Assembly (NCBI RefSeq): GCF_020141465.1
Contig: NZ_JAHSPD010000001.1
Location: forward strand, 1,408,374 to 1,472,373
DNA length: 64,000 bases
Source of the DNA: Roseovarius carneus
GTDB taxonomy: Bacteria > Pseudomonadota > Alphaproteobacteria > Rhodobacterales > Rhodobacteraceae
Direction: 5' to 3'
The number at the start of each line of letters is the position of its first letter. Positions within the stretch are counted from its first letter, which is position 1. Made by a program: the position numbers and the translations under genes. The notes below the pieces were generated by a model, which was given only the letters and a program-made list of their open reading frames with translations, had not been told where the DNA came from and made no database searches. Shown here piece after piece: positions 26,958 to 35,765 of the stretch.

Positions 26958-27517
26958 GGATCATTGCCGGAGAGTGGCGCGGGCGGCGGCTGGCCTCGGT
27001 GGGGGCGGGCGACGCGGGCGCGGCGCTACGGCCCACGGGCGACCGGGTGCGCGAGAGTGTGTTTAATGTGCTGGCCGGTGCCATGGGAGACCCTGTGCCG
27101 GGCGCGCAGGTCCTGGACCTTTTTGCGGGCACGGGGGCCTTGGGGCTGGAGGCGTTGTCGCGGGGGGCGGCGGAGGCTGTTTTTGTGGAAAACGGTGCGG
27201 CGGCGCTGAAGCTCTTGGACGAGAATATCACGCTTTTCCGGGCGGGCGCGCGGGCGCGGGTGCTGCGCCGGGATGCGCGAGCGCTTGGGCCAGTGCGTGA
27301 GGGGCCAGTGCCTGCGACCTTGGTTTTCCTTGATCCGCCTTATGGGCGCGGCCTCGGGGAGGAGGCGCTTGAGGCGGCCCTAAAGGGAGGATGGATCGCG
27401 CAAGGCGCGTTGATCGTCTGGGAAGAGGGCGCGCCGATCAGGCCGCCTGCGGGGCTGAGGCTGCGCGATGCGCGGCGCTATGGGGCGGCGACACTCTCGA
27501 TCCTTGAGAAGATCTGA
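26954..27517 (+). CDS. rsmD: 16S rRNA (guanine966-N2)-methyltransferase
   Basis: This 187-residue SAM-dependent enzyme methylates G966 of 16S rRNA. Key features are MRIIAGEWRGRRL at the start, PTGDRVRESVFNVL, the SAM loop LDLFAGTGALGLEALSRG (about residues 54-71) and the catalytic FLDPPYG (residues 125-131). It begins with GTG at 26954 within the last codons of the reductase gene. It meets the glycerate kinase gene tail to tail with a 3-base gap. Confidence 0.96.
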   Translation: MRIIAGEWRGRRLASVGAGDAGAALRPTGDRVRESVFNVLAGAMGDPVPGAQVLDLFAGTGALGLEALSRGAAEAVFVENGAAALKLLDENITLFRAGARARVLRRDARALGPVREGPVPATLVFLDPPYGRGLGEEALEAALKGGWIAQGALIVWEEGAPIRPPAGLRLRDARRYGAATLSILEKI

Positions 27518-27520
27518 GGC

Positions 27521-28777
27521 TTAGACCCGCTCGATCAGGATCGCCCTGAAATCATTGACATTCGTGAGGGTCGGCCCCGGTACGACCTGCGCGCCGATCC
27601 GTGCGAAAAAGCTGTGGGCGTCGTTTTTGTCCAGCGCATCTGCCGCATCCGGGCCAAGGCGGAGCGTGTCCGGCCCGATGATGGCTCCCGCCACTTCCGC
27701 CGCACCATCCACCCCGTCCGTGTCACAGGCGATCGCGTGAATGCCGGGCGCGCCCTTGAGGGCCAGCGCGAGGGCCAGCGCGAATTCCGCATTCGGTCCG
27801 CCGATCCCGGTGCCCCGGTGGGTGACGGTCAGCTCGCCACCCGACATGAGCAATATGGGCGCGTCCGAGCTGTGCAGCGTGGCCTGAAGCTCCAGCGCCT
27901 CGCGGGCCTGTGCGGCGGCCACATCGCGCGCCTCGCCCTCCAGAGCGTCGCCAATGATATGCACGCTGATCCCTTCGGCGCGTGCCATCTTTGCGGCAGC
28001 GGCGAGCGATTGTGACGGGGCGGCATAGATCACATTCTCGACCCGGCTGAGGCGTTTGTCGCCCGGCGCAAGGGGCGCGCCGCCTGCCTTGAGATAGGCC
28101 CCGATGGCCTCGGGCGGCGTGACGTTGAAGCGCTCCAGTAAGGCTAGCGCCCCCGCTGCATCGCCGGGATCGCCCACGGTCGGGCCGCTTGCGATTTCCG
28201 CAGGATTGTCGCCCGGTACATCCGAGATCATCAGCGCGAGCATCCGTGCAGGATAAGCCGCTGCCGCAAGCTTTCCGCCTTTGACGTCAGAGAGCTGCTT
28301 GCGGATGGAGTTCATCGCCCCGATGGGCGCGCCGCTGGCCAGAAGCGCGTCGGTGAGCGCGCGTTTCTCCTCCAGCGTTATGCCGCCCGAGGGCGCGATC
28401 AAAAGCGCCGATCCACCGCCAGAGATAAGCGCGAGCACGAAATCATTCTCCCCAAGACCTTCCAAGAGGGCCAGCATCCGCTTGGTGGCCTCCACCCCAG
28501 CGGCGTCCGGCACCGGATGTGCGGCCTCGACAATCTCGATACCTTTGCAGGCACGGGCATAGCCATAGCGCGTGATCACCAGACCTTCGCAAGGGCCCCA
28601 TTCGGCCTCCACCGCTTCGGCCATCCGGGCCGAGGCTTTGCCCGCACCGATCACCACCACACGCCCCTCCGGGCGGGGGGGCAAGGCAGCGGCGAGGCTT
28701 TGCATCGGGTCGGCCACGGCGACCGCGCGGTCAAAAAGGCGGCGCAGGAGGGCTGCGGGGTCTGAGATATGCGTCAC
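27521..28777 (-). CDS. Glycerate 2-kinase (MOFRL/DUF4147 family)
   Basis: This 418-residue cytoplasmic kinase of the GckA/TtuD type phosphorylates D-glycerate to 2-phosphoglycerate; many homologues are mislabelled hydroxypyruvate reductase. Motifs are VVVIGAGKASARMAEAVE, ALISGGGSALL and GAMNSIRKQLSDVKGGKLA. The C-terminal MOFRL domain shows LMSGGELTVTHRGTGIGGPN and ACDTDGVDG. The start is uncertain: GTG 28777 gives the usual length, and ATG codons at 28828 or 28831 would add about 17 residues. Neither has a clear ribosome-binding site. Confidence 0.9.
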   Translation of the reverse strand: MTHISDPAALLRRLFDRAVAVADPMQSLAAALPPRPEGRVVVIGAGKASARMAEAVEAEWGPCEGLVITRYGYARACKGIEIVEAAHPVPDAAGVEATKRMLALLEGLGENDFVLALISGGGSALLIAPSGGITLEEKRALTDALLASGAPIGAMNSIRKQLSDVKGGKLAAAAYPARMLALMISDVPGDNPAEIASGPTVGDPGDAAGALALLERFNVTPPEAIGAYLKAGGAPLAPGDKRLSRVENVIYAAPSQSLAAAAKMARAEGISVHIIGDALEGEARDVAAAQAREALELQATLHSSDAPILLMSGGELTVTHRGTGIGGPNAEFALALALALKGAPGIHAIACDTDGVDGAAEVAGAIIGPDTLRLGPDAADALDKNDAHSFFARIGAQVVPGPTLTNVNDFRAILIERV

Positions 28778-28858
28778 AATGTTGGGCTTTCGGCTTGGTG
28801 TCGGGATCGCATCTGCGAATTTGCGCATCATGTTAGCGGTCACGCGGGCGGGCCAAAA

Positions 28859-28890
28859 GCGGATTTTGTGCGGTTTGCGGCAAAATCTGC
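28859..28890. promoter_or_regulatory. Long inverted repeat between glycerate kinase and crcB
   Basis: GCGGATTTTG (28859-28868) and CAAAATCTGC (28881-28890) form a 10-base-pair stem with one G-U, around a 12-base centre. It lies between the divergent glycerate kinase and crcB genes, 60-80 bases from either start. It may be an operator for one or both; the bound protein is unknown. Confidence 0.5.
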
Positions 28891-28952
28891 ACGCAGCGGC
28901 ACAGGTGACGCCATGGTTGACAATGGGCGGTGCGCGCGCGACAGACCGGGCC

Positions 28953-29330
28953 ATGATCATGACGTTTCTCCAAGTGGGCCTCGGCGGGGCCATCGGCGCG
29001 ATGCTGCGCTTTGGCGCGGGGCTGTTGCTTAGCCGCACGGGCGGGCAGGGGTTTCCCATCGCCATGCTCAGCGTAAATGTGCTCGGCTCGTTCCTGATGG
29101 GGCTGTTCTTCGTGTGGTCGCTGCACCGGGGTTTTGAGGGGCTCACCCCCTTCGTCATGGCCGGAATTTTGGGTGGGTTCACCACCTTCTCGGCCTTCTC
29201 TCTGGAGGCGTTTACATTGTTCGAACGCGGGCAAGTGGGCGCGGCCGCAGCTTACGTGGCGCTGTCGGTGGGCCTGTCGATTGGCGCTCTGGTGGTTGGC
29301 ATTTGGGCCGCGCGGGGGGTGCTGGCATGA
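28953..29330 (+). CDS. crcB: Fluoride ion channel Fluc/CrcB
   Basis: This 125-residue protein has four membrane helices and works as a dual-topology dimer exporting fluoride. The conserved motifs are present: GGAIGAMLRF, SVNVLGSFLMG (Asn42) and GGFTTFSAFSLEA (residues 74-86). The start may be ATG 28953 or 28959. I looked for a fluoride riboswitch upstream and did not find one. The stop overlaps rluC as ATGA, so the gene begins a four-gene operon. Confidence 0.95.
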   Translation: MIMTFLQVGLGGAIGAMLRFGAGLLLSRTGGQGFPIAMLSVNVLGSFLMGLFFVWSLHRGFEGLTPFVMAGILGGFTTFSAFSLEAFTLFERGQVGAAAAYVALSVGLSIGALVVGIWAARGVLA

Positions 29331-30367
29331 GCCGGGTTCAGACAATTTACATCGCCAAGGGCGAAGCGGATCAGCGGCTGGACCGGTGGCTGCGCCGCCG
29401 CTTTCCGAACCTGCGCCAAAGCCAGATCGAGAAGATGTGCCGCAAGGGGGATCTGCGGATCGAGGGTGGGCGGGTGAAGCCCTCCACCCGGCTGGAAGAG
29501 GGGCAGATCGTGCGCGTGCCGCCGATTTCAGACGCGGCCCCGGTGCATGAGGGGCCACGGCGCGTGACGGATGCCGATGCGGCGATGATCCGGGCCTGTG
29601 TGATCTACCGCGACGATCATGTGATCGCGCTGAACAAGCCACCCGGCCTGCCGGTGCAGGGTGGATCGAAACAACATCGCCATGTGGATGGTCTGGCCGA
29701 GGCGTTGCGCTTTGATCTGGATGAAAAACCCCGGCTCGTGCACCGTCTCGATAAGGATACGTCCGGTGTTTTGATTCTGGCCCGCACCCGTGAGGCGGCC
29801 AAGGGCCTGACGGCGGCGTTCCGGCACCGGGCCACGCGCAAGATATACTGGGCCGCGATTGCGGGCGTGCCTTTGCCGCGTATGGGTACGATCAAATACG
29901 GGCTTTTGAAAGCGCCGGGGCATGGGGCCAAGGGCGAGGGCGAGAAGATGCATTGCATCCATCCCCGCGAAGTGCACAGCACCGAGGGCGCGAAACACGC
30001 AACCACCGATTACGCCGTGCTTGAGGCGGCGGGCAGCCGCACGTCATGGGCCGCTCTGGTGCCGGTGACGGGCCGCACGCACCAGCTTAGGGCGCATATG
30101 GCCGAGTTGGGCCATCCCATCATCGGTGACGGGAAATATGGCGGGTCGGGGCAGGAAAACCTGGGCGACGGCTGGGGCGCACAATTGGGCGGCGATATCA
30201 GCCGCAAGCTGCACCTGCACGCGCGCTCGCTGAAGATTGAACACCCTGTGACCAAGGCGATGCTGCATATCACGGCCCCCTTGCCCGCGCATATGGAGCA
30301 TACGTGGGAGACGTTCCAATGGCGTGCGTCTGATGTGCCAGCGGACCCGTTTGAGGACATGGAATGA
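29327..30367 (+). CDS. rluC: RluC-type 23S rRNA pseudouridine synthase
   Basis: This 346-residue enzyme has an N-terminal S4 RNA-binding domain (ADQRLDRWLRRRFPNLRQSQ) and an RluA catalytic domain. Asp142 of HRLDKDTSGVLILAR is the nucleophile. GRTHQLRAHMAELGHPIIGD follows as expected. RluC modifies positions 955, 2504 and 2580 of 23S rRNA; specificity cannot be decided from sequence alone, and RluD or RluA would be alternatives. It starts at the ATGA overlap with crcB and ends in one with the HAD gene. Confidence 0.92.
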   Translation: MSRVQTIYIAKGEADQRLDRWLRRRFPNLRQSQIEKMCRKGDLRIEGGRVKPSTRLEEGQIVRVPPISDAAPVHEGPRRVTDADAAMIRACVIYRDDHVIALNKPPGLPVQGGSKQHRHVDGLAEALRFDLDEKPRLVHRLDKDTSGVLILARTREAAKGLTAAFRHRATRKIYWAAIAGVPLPRMGTIKYGLLKAPGHGAKGEGEKMHCIHPREVHSTEGAKHATTDYAVLEAAGSRTSWAALVPVTGRTHQLRAHMAELGHPIIGDGKYGGSGQENLGDGWGAQLGGDISRKLHLHARSLKIEHPVTKAMLHITAPLPAHMEHTWETFQWRASDVPADPFEDME

Positions 30368-31047
30368 GTGGTCGGCTTCGGCTGATCCTCTTTGATGTGG
30401 ACGGCACATTGGTGGACAGTCAGGGCGATATCGTGGCCGCGATGAATGCGGCCTTTGCCGCCCAAGGGCTGGACGCACCGGGGCGCGCCGAGATCCTCAG
30501 CATTGTTGGTCTGTCGCTGGAGGTGGCGATCCCGCGTCTGGCGCCCGCTCTCGATCCGGCGCGGCAGGTGGCGATGGTTCAGGGCTACAAGGATGCATAC
30601 ATGGTGCTCAGGGCCAAGTCTGGCGCGGCGGAATCCTCGCCGCTCTATCCCGGTGCGCGGGCGGCGTTGGAACGGCTATCCCTGCGCCCCGAGACTATCC
30701 TTGGCGTGGCCACGGGCAAGTCGCGCAGGGGTTTGGACAAATTGCTGGAGGGGCATGGCTTGCAGCGCATGTTCACTACACAGCAGGTGAGTGACCACCA
30801 CCCGTCAAAACCGCACCCGTCGATGATCCACGCGGCCCTGCATGAAGCCGGTGTTGAGGCGCAGGACGCGGTGATGATCGGCGATACCAGCTTTGACATG
30901 GACATGGCGCGCGCCGCAGGTGTGGCCGCGATTGGTGTCGCGTGGGGCTATCATCCGGTGGACGCGCTGGGATCGGCGCACCATATCATTGAGGATTTTG
31001 GCGCGCTGGACGGCGTGCTTGAGGCTCTGTGGGAGGCGGCACGATGA
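30364..31047 (+). CDS. HAD-family hydrolase, phosphoglycolate phosphatase-like
   Basis: This 227-residue protein carries the HAD motifs: FDVDGTLVDS (nucleophile Asp11, acid/base Asp13), GVATGKSRRGLDKLLEGHG (motif II region), KPHPSM (motif III) and MIGDTSFDMDMARAAGV (motif IV). The helical cap lies between residues 20 and 90. The closest annotation is phosphoglycolate phosphatase (gph), but substrate assignments in this family are unreliable. It sits between rluC and the ATP12 gene with overlaps at both ends. Confidence 0.88.
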   Translation: MSGRLRLILFDVDGTLVDSQGDIVAAMNAAFAAQGLDAPGRAEILSIVGLSLEVAIPRLAPALDPARQVAMVQGYKDAYMVLRAKSGAAESSPLYPGARAALERLSLRPETILGVATGKSRRGLDKLLEGHGLQRMFTTQQVSDHHPSKPHPSMIHAALHEAGVEAQDAVMIGDTSFDMDMARAAGVAAIGVAWGYHPVDALGSAHHIIEDFGALDGVLEALWEAAR

Positions 31048-31757
31048 GTGAGTGGAGACCCAAACGATTCTGGGAGACCGCGCATGTGGCCGAGGCCGAG
31101 GGTGGGTTTGAGGTGCTTTTGGACACGCGCCCTGTGCGCACCCCGGCCAAGGCGGCGCTCAGGGTGCCCACCCGCGCGATGGCCGAGGCCGTGGCCGCCG
31201 AATGGGACGCGCAGATCGAAAAGGTGGACCCCGCGTCCATGCCCGTCACGCGGTCGGTCAATGCGGCGATTGACAAGCTGAGCATACAGCGCGCCGAAGT
31301 GGCAGACATGATCGCGGGCTATGGCGACACGGATTTGCTGTGTTACCGCGCCGAGAGTCCGCAAGAATTGGTCGAGCGGCAGGCGTCACTTTGGGACCCG
31401 CTTCTGGATTGGGCCGATTCGGATCTTGGCGCGCGACTTCGGCCCGTAAGCGGTGTCATGCACACTCCGCAGGACGTGGGCGCGCTCGAAACCTTGCGGC
31501 AAATCGTGCATGGCTTTGATGATTTTGAGCTGACGGCGCTGCATGATCTGGTGGGGCTTTCAGGGTCTATCGTGCTTGGCCTGGCGGCGGTGCGTGGGGC
31601 GCAAGATATTGAAACCCTTTGGGATTTATCGCGCTTGGACGAGGCTTGGCAGGCCGAGCTTTGGGGCACGGATGATGAGGCCGAGGAAATGGCAGCCATA
31701 AAGCGTGAGGCATTTTTGCACGCTTTGCGGTTTTTCCACCTCGCACAGGCGCGCTGA
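31044..31757 (+). CDS. ATP12-family F1-ATPase assembly chaperone
   Basis: This 237-residue homologue of mitochondrial Atp12 binds free F1 alpha subunits and prevents aggregation during F1 assembly. Family features are RPKRFWETAHVAEAEGGFEV near the N-terminus, LDTRPVRTPAKAALRVPT, and SVNAAIDKLSIQRAEVADMI. The YGDTDLLCYRAESPQELVER stretch is the best conserved. The gene is restricted to alphaproteobacteria and mitochondria. It is last in the crcB-rluC-HAD-ATP12 operon; its client F1 genes are elsewhere. Confidence 0.93.
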   Translation: MSEWRPKRFWETAHVAEAEGGFEVLLDTRPVRTPAKAALRVPTRAMAEAVAAEWDAQIEKVDPASMPVTRSVNAAIDKLSIQRAEVADMIAGYGDTDLLCYRAESPQELVERQASLWDPLLDWADSDLGARLRPVSGVMHTPQDVGALETLRQIVHGFDDFELTALHDLVGLSGSIVLGLAAVRGAQDIETLWDLSRLDEAWQAELWGTDDEAEEMAAIKREAFLHALRFFHLAQAR

Positions 31758-31826
31758 GCCTGCCTCCGTTATAACCTGACGTTAGGTCAAGAGGGGGGCG
31801 AAGTATCTTTTTTCGTGATACGACCC

Positions 31827-31856
31827 TTGACCTTTGTGAATGAATCCTTCCATTCT
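31827..31856 (+). promoter_or_regulatory. Candidate promoter of the bzt operon
   Basis: TTGACC (31827-31832) is followed after 18 bases by CATTCT (31851-31856). It is about 110 bases before bztA. The -10 is weak. A TGAC-N5-GTCA dyad (31777-31789) lies 40 bases upstream and could bind a regulator. Confidence 0.35.
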
Positions 31857-31968
31857 CCAACGCGCTGAGCGGGCTTTTGGCCTGGTCATGCGTAATTCGA
31901 TCTGGCTCAAACAATTGAGCTGAATGAACCACCCCCCTGAATGGGTGGATAATCAGGAAGAGGTAAAC

Positions 31969-32988
31969 ATGAAAAAATCCGTATTTCTTGGCGCGCTGAC
32001 CGTCGCTGGCGTGACCGCTGGTGTCGCTGCCGCCGGTACGCTTGACGATGTCAAAGCACGCGGCACGCTGAACTGCGGCGTTACAACCGGTCTCATCGGC
32101 TTCGCAGCCCCCGACGCAAACGGCGTCTGGGACGGCTTCGACGTTGGCGTGTGCCGCGCTGTTGCTGCTGCTGTGCTGGGCGATGCCACGGCGGTGGAAT
32201 TCGTTCCCACAACCGGCAAAACGCGCTTCACCGCACTGGCTTCGGGCGAAATCGACATGCTGGCGCGTAACACCACATGGACCTTCAGCCGCGACGTCGA
32301 TCTGAAGTTCGAATTTGTCGGCATCAACTATTATGACGGCCAGGGCTTCATGGTTCCCAAGGCGCTGGGCGTAAGCTCCGCCAAGGAACTGGACGGCGCG
32401 ACCGTTTGTATCCAGACTGGCACAACGACCGAACTGAACCTTGCGGACTTCTTCCGTAAGAACAACATCAGCTACGAGCCCGTGCCGATTGAAACCAACG
32501 CCGAAGGCCAGCAGCTCTATCTTGCCGGCGCGTGCGACACCTACACGACCGACGCTTCAGGCCTCGCCGCAACACGTGCCGCGTTTGAGAACCCCGCAGA
32601 TCACGTCGTTCTGCCCGAAATCATCTCGAAAGAGCCGCTCGGCCCGCTGGTCCGTCACGGTGATAACGAGTGGGCAGACGTTGTGCGCTGGACGCTGAAC
32701 GCTCTGATCGCAGCAGAAGAGTTGGGTGTGACCTCCGCTAACGTGGCCGATATGGCCGCTGCAGCAGGCGACAACCCTGAGATCAACCGTCTGGTTGGCA
32801 CCGAGGGCAACCTTGGCGAGCAACTGGGACTTGACGCAGACTGGGCCGCGAAAGCGATCATGGTTGGCGGCAACTACGGTGAGCTGTTTGAGAAAAACAT
32901 TGGTGAGAACACTCCGATCGGTCTGGCCCGTGGCCTGAACGCTCAGTGGACCGATGGTGGCCTGCTCTACACACCGCCCTTCCGCTAA
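31969..32988 (+). CDS. bztA: Glutamate/aspartate/glutamine/asparagine ABC transporter, binding protein
   Basis: This 339-residue periplasmic protein has a signal peptide (MKKSVFLGALTVAGVTAGVA, cut near AAA). A type-3 solute-binding fold follows (TLNCGVTTGLIGFAAPDANG, GFDVGVCRAVAAAVLGD, IDMLARNTTWTFSRDV). Length and order of the operon match Rhodobacter BztABCD; aapJ is the rhizobial name for the same family. The start follows GGAAGAGG. An upstream in-frame ATG at 31924 would add a non-signal extension and is rejected. A hairpin follows the gene. Confidence 0.93.
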   Translation: MKKSVFLGALTVAGVTAGVAAAGTLDDVKARGTLNCGVTTGLIGFAAPDANGVWDGFDVGVCRAVAAAVLGDATAVEFVPTTGKTRFTALASGEIDMLARNTTWTFSRDVDLKFEFVGINYYDGQGFMVPKALGVSSAKELDGATVCIQTGTTTELNLADFFRKNNISYEPVPIETNAEGQQLYLAGACDTYTTDASGLAATRAAFENPADHVVLPEIISKEPLGPLVRHGDNEWADVVRWTLNALIAAEELGVTSANVADMAAAAGDNPEINRLVGTEGNLGEQLGLDADWAAKAIMVGGNYGELFEKNIGENTPIGLARGLNAQWTDGGLLYTPPFR

Positions 32989-33004
32989 ACCGGGATTGTG
33001 TCTT

Positions 33005-33032
33005 GAAGGGCGCGGCAATCGCCGCGCCCTTC
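33005..33032 (+). promoter_or_regulatory. Intercistronic stem-loop after bztA
   Basis: GAAGGGCGCGGC (33005-33016) and GCCGCGCCCTTC (33021-33032) pair over 12 bases with an AATC loop, 17 bases after the bztA stop. No T-run follows, so it is more likely a 3'-end stabiliser that keeps bztA mRNA in excess over the permease genes than a full terminator. Confidence 0.8.
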
Positions 33033-33191
33033 TCACTTGAAGCGACCGCAGCGGAGGCATCACATCTGGTGCCTTGCGCCAAGACGACTAGCCGACCAAG
33101 ACAACAATTACCAATACGCGAACGAACAGGCCCTCGGCGCAAAAAAGACGCCAGCTTAAGCATCGGGCCGACATGACGGGGAACACTCAAG

Positions 33192-34412
33192 ATGACCGCT
33201 CTCACCGACCCTCCTAAGGAGTCGTTTCGTATCGGCATGTTGCTGAGCGACACACGCTACAGATCTTTGACGTTTCAGGCGATTGCCCTGCTGGTTTTGA
33301 TCTACTGCATTGCGACGCTCGCGAACAATCTGGTGACGAACCTTGCTGCGGCCGGGCTGAACATCTCGTTTGATTTTCTGAATGCGCCCTCTGGGTATGA
33401 TATCAACCAGACCCTTATTCCTTACACCAGCCAGTCGACCAACCTTCAGGCCGCATGGGTGGGCATCATCAACACGCTTCTGGTGGCGGTTCTGGCCTGT
33501 GCCACCGCGACGATCTTTGGTGTGATCGCAGGCGTTTTGCGCCTGTCGAACAACTGGCTCGTGCGCAAGCTCATGTCCTTTTACGTCGAGATCTTCCGCA
33601 ATATTCCGGTGCTGATCTGGATCATCATCATCTTCACCATCATCACCGCCGCCCTCGACAGCCCGCGGGCTTATCTGGGCGATGACCCGTCCAAGCAATT
33701 GGGTCTTGGGTATTTCGCATTCACCAACCGGGGCATCTATGTGCCGCTGCCGGTGTGGGGTCCGGGATCGGGCATTGTGGTGGGTGTGTTCTTTGCCTCC
33801 ATCATCGGCGTGTTCGCCTATCGCCGCTATGCTAAGAAGCTACTCTTTGATACGGGCCGCCTTTTGCCCATGGGCTGGCCCTCGCTGGTGATCCTTTTTG
33901 TCCCGGCCATTATCGTTTATTTCGTTATGGGGTCGCCCATCAGCCTTGATGCGCCCGACCCGCTGGCCAACCGCTTCAACCTTCAGGGTGGTTTGCAGGT
34001 GCCTGCGCCGCTGATCGCACTTTGGTTCGCCCTCTCGATCTATACCGGCGCGTTTATCGCGGAGAATGTGCGCGCAGGTATTCAGGCCGTCTCCAAGGGC
34101 CAGACCGAAGCCGCCGCCGCCCTTGGGATGCGCCCGCGCCGGATCATGAACCTTGTGGTGCTGCCGCAGGCGCTGCGGGTGATCATCCCGCCGCTGATCT
34201 CGCAATATCTCAACATCACCAAGAACTCCTCACTCGCAATCGCCGTGGGCTATGCGGATATAACGGCCACGCTGGGCGGGATCACCCTGAACACATCGGG
34301 GCGCGCGATTGAGTGTATTTTGCTGCTGATGCTTTTCTATCTCATCATCTCCTTGAGCATTTCTGCGGTGATGAACGTCTATAACAACGCAATTAAGCTG
34401 AAGGAGCGCTGA
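33192..34412 (+). CDS. bztB: Amino acid ABC transporter permease BztB
   Basis: This 406-residue inner-membrane permease is larger than most amino acid permeases. A hydrophobic N-terminal helix is followed by a long periplasmic loop (residues about 55-90). An inserted pair of helices (about 190-260) precedes the canonical C-terminal core. The ABC-interacting EAA loop is TEAAAALGMRPRRIMNLVVL followed by PQALRVIIPPL. It pairs with BztC. It begins 203 bases after bztA and ends 3 bases before bztC. Confidence 0.92.
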   Translation: MTALTDPPKESFRIGMLLSDTRYRSLTFQAIALLVLIYCIATLANNLVTNLAAAGLNISFDFLNAPSGYDINQTLIPYTSQSTNLQAAWVGIINTLLVAVLACATATIFGVIAGVLRLSNNWLVRKLMSFYVEIFRNIPVLIWIIIIFTIITAALDSPRAYLGDDPSKQLGLGYFAFTNRGIYVPLPVWGPGSGIVVGVFFASIIGVFAYRRYAKKLLFDTGRLLPMGWPSLVILFVPAIIVYFVMGSPISLDAPDPLANRFNLQGGLQVPAPLIALWFALSIYTGAFIAENVRAGIQAVSKGQTEAAAALGMRPRRIMNLVVLPQALRVIIPPLISQYLNITKNSSLAIAVGYADITATLGGITLNTSGRAIECILLLMLFYLIISLSISAVMNVYNNAIKLKER

Positions 34413-34415
34413 GCC

Positions 34416-35714
34416 ATGTCAGATACACATGCACATTCCGTCGCCTTCGTCCGCGAAACCACCATCGAGCAACAGGCGCCCCCCTCATCGGCGGCGGGGC
34501 CTGTCGCGTGGATGCGCGAGAACCTGTTCGCGACATTGCCCAACGCGTTGCTGACCATCGCTTCGGCCTATGTGATCTTCCTGCTGCTGTCCTCGACCCT
34601 GCCTTGGATCTTGAATGGTATCTGGAACACAGACAGCCTTGCGGAATGCCGCGAAGCCCTTCAGGGGCAGGCGGCTGCGTGTTTCTCGGTCCTGACGGAG
34701 CGGTGGAACCAGCTTCTCTTCGGGTTCCAATACCCGTCTGATCAATACTGGCGGCCCGGTTTGGCCTTTGTTTTGCTGTTCTTCGCCGCAGCGCCGGTTT
34801 TGTTTTTCGACCTGCCGCGCAAGCTTTTGCTCTTCACCGCCGTCTACCCCTTCATCGCCTATTGGCTGATCTGGGGTGGCTCTATCTTTATTCCAATCTT
34901 TGCGGCACTGGGCTTTGTCGCGGGCTACGTTGTCTTCGACCGCTTCGGCAAACAAAACTTCGCGCTGGGCTTTTTTGGCGGGGTCGCTACGGCCTTGGTC
35001 GTTTGGTATGCCTCTGGCTTCATCACACCTGCGCTGACGCCTGAGGAGACTTTCCTTGAGGCGGTCCAATCGCGCGACATGGGTGGCTTCATGCTGAACA
35101 TGATGCTCGGTGTGGTCTGCGTGTCTTTGTCTATCCCACTGGGCATCGCGCTGGCGCTGGGGCGGCAATCGTCGATGCCGCTGATCAAGGGTATCTGCGT
35201 GGTGTTTATTGAGTTTGTCCGGGGTGTGCCTCTCATCACTTTGCTCTTCGTGGCGAACGTGGTGCTTGCCTATTTCCTGCCGCCCGGCACGACATTCGAT
35301 TTGATCCTGCGGGTGATTATCATGATCACGATGTTCGCCTCCGCCTATATCGCCGAGGTGATCCGGGGCGGGCTCGCTGCGTTGCCGAAGGGTCAGTATG
35401 AGGCGGCTGATTCTCTGGGTCTTGATTACCCTCAGGCAATGCGGCTGATCATCCTGCCCCAAGCGCTCAAAATCTCCATTCCGGGGATCGTGAACGTGGC
35501 GGTGGGCCTCTTCAAGGATACCACGCTTGTCTCGGTCATCTCGATGTTTGACCTTGTGGGCATGATCCGCGGGCCGATCCTTGCGTCCACCGATTGGAAC
35601 GGCGTCTACTGGGAGCTCTTCAGCTTCGCCGCCATCCTATTCTTCGTCGTGTGCTACGGCATTTCGCAATATTCTCAGTGGCTTGAGCGTCGCCTTGCCA
35701 CGGATCATCGTTAA
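34416..35714 (+). CDS. bztC: Amino acid ABC transporter permease BztC
   Basis: This 432-residue partner permease has the same expanded layout: one N-terminal helix (about 36-60), a periplasmic insert with cysteines (SLAECREALQGQAAACFSVL), three extra helices (about 108-180) and a C-terminal permease core. The EAA loop is QYEAADSLGLDYPQAMRLII then LPQALKISIPGIVN. BztC and BztB form a heterodimer in Rhodobacter. It is separated from bztB by 3 bases. Confidence 0.92.
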   Translation: MSDTHAHSVAFVRETTIEQQAPPSSAAGPVAWMRENLFATLPNALLTIASAYVIFLLLSSTLPWILNGIWNTDSLAECREALQGQAAACFSVLTERWNQLLFGFQYPSDQYWRPGLAFVLLFFAAAPVLFFDLPRKLLLFTAVYPFIAYWLIWGGSIFIPIFAALGFVAGYVVFDRFGKQNFALGFFGGVATALVVWYASGFITPALTPEETFLEAVQSRDMGGFMLNMMLGVVCVSLSIPLGIALALGRQSSMPLIKGICVVFIEFVRGVPLITLLFVANVVLAYFLPPGTTFDLILRVIIMITMFASAYIAEVIRGGLAALPKGQYEAADSLGLDYPQAMRLIILPQALKISIPGIVNVAVGLFKDTTLVSVISMFDLVGMIRGPILASTDWNGVYWELFSFAAILFFVVCYGISQYSQWLERRLATDHR

Positions 35715-35765
35715 TGTGCCCTTACGCAGTGAACGCGTCAGGATACCCTAAAGGAGGCCGCAAGC

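Noticed and set aside
28778-28952. Fluoride riboswitch upstream of crcB
   Set aside because: The conserved GGNGAUGG and pseudoknot elements were looked for and not found.
28778-29185. N-terminal extension of the glycerate kinase frame by 136 codons
   Set aside because: The extension is antisense to crcB, Pro/Arg-rich, and exceeds the family length; the gene is taken to start near 28777.
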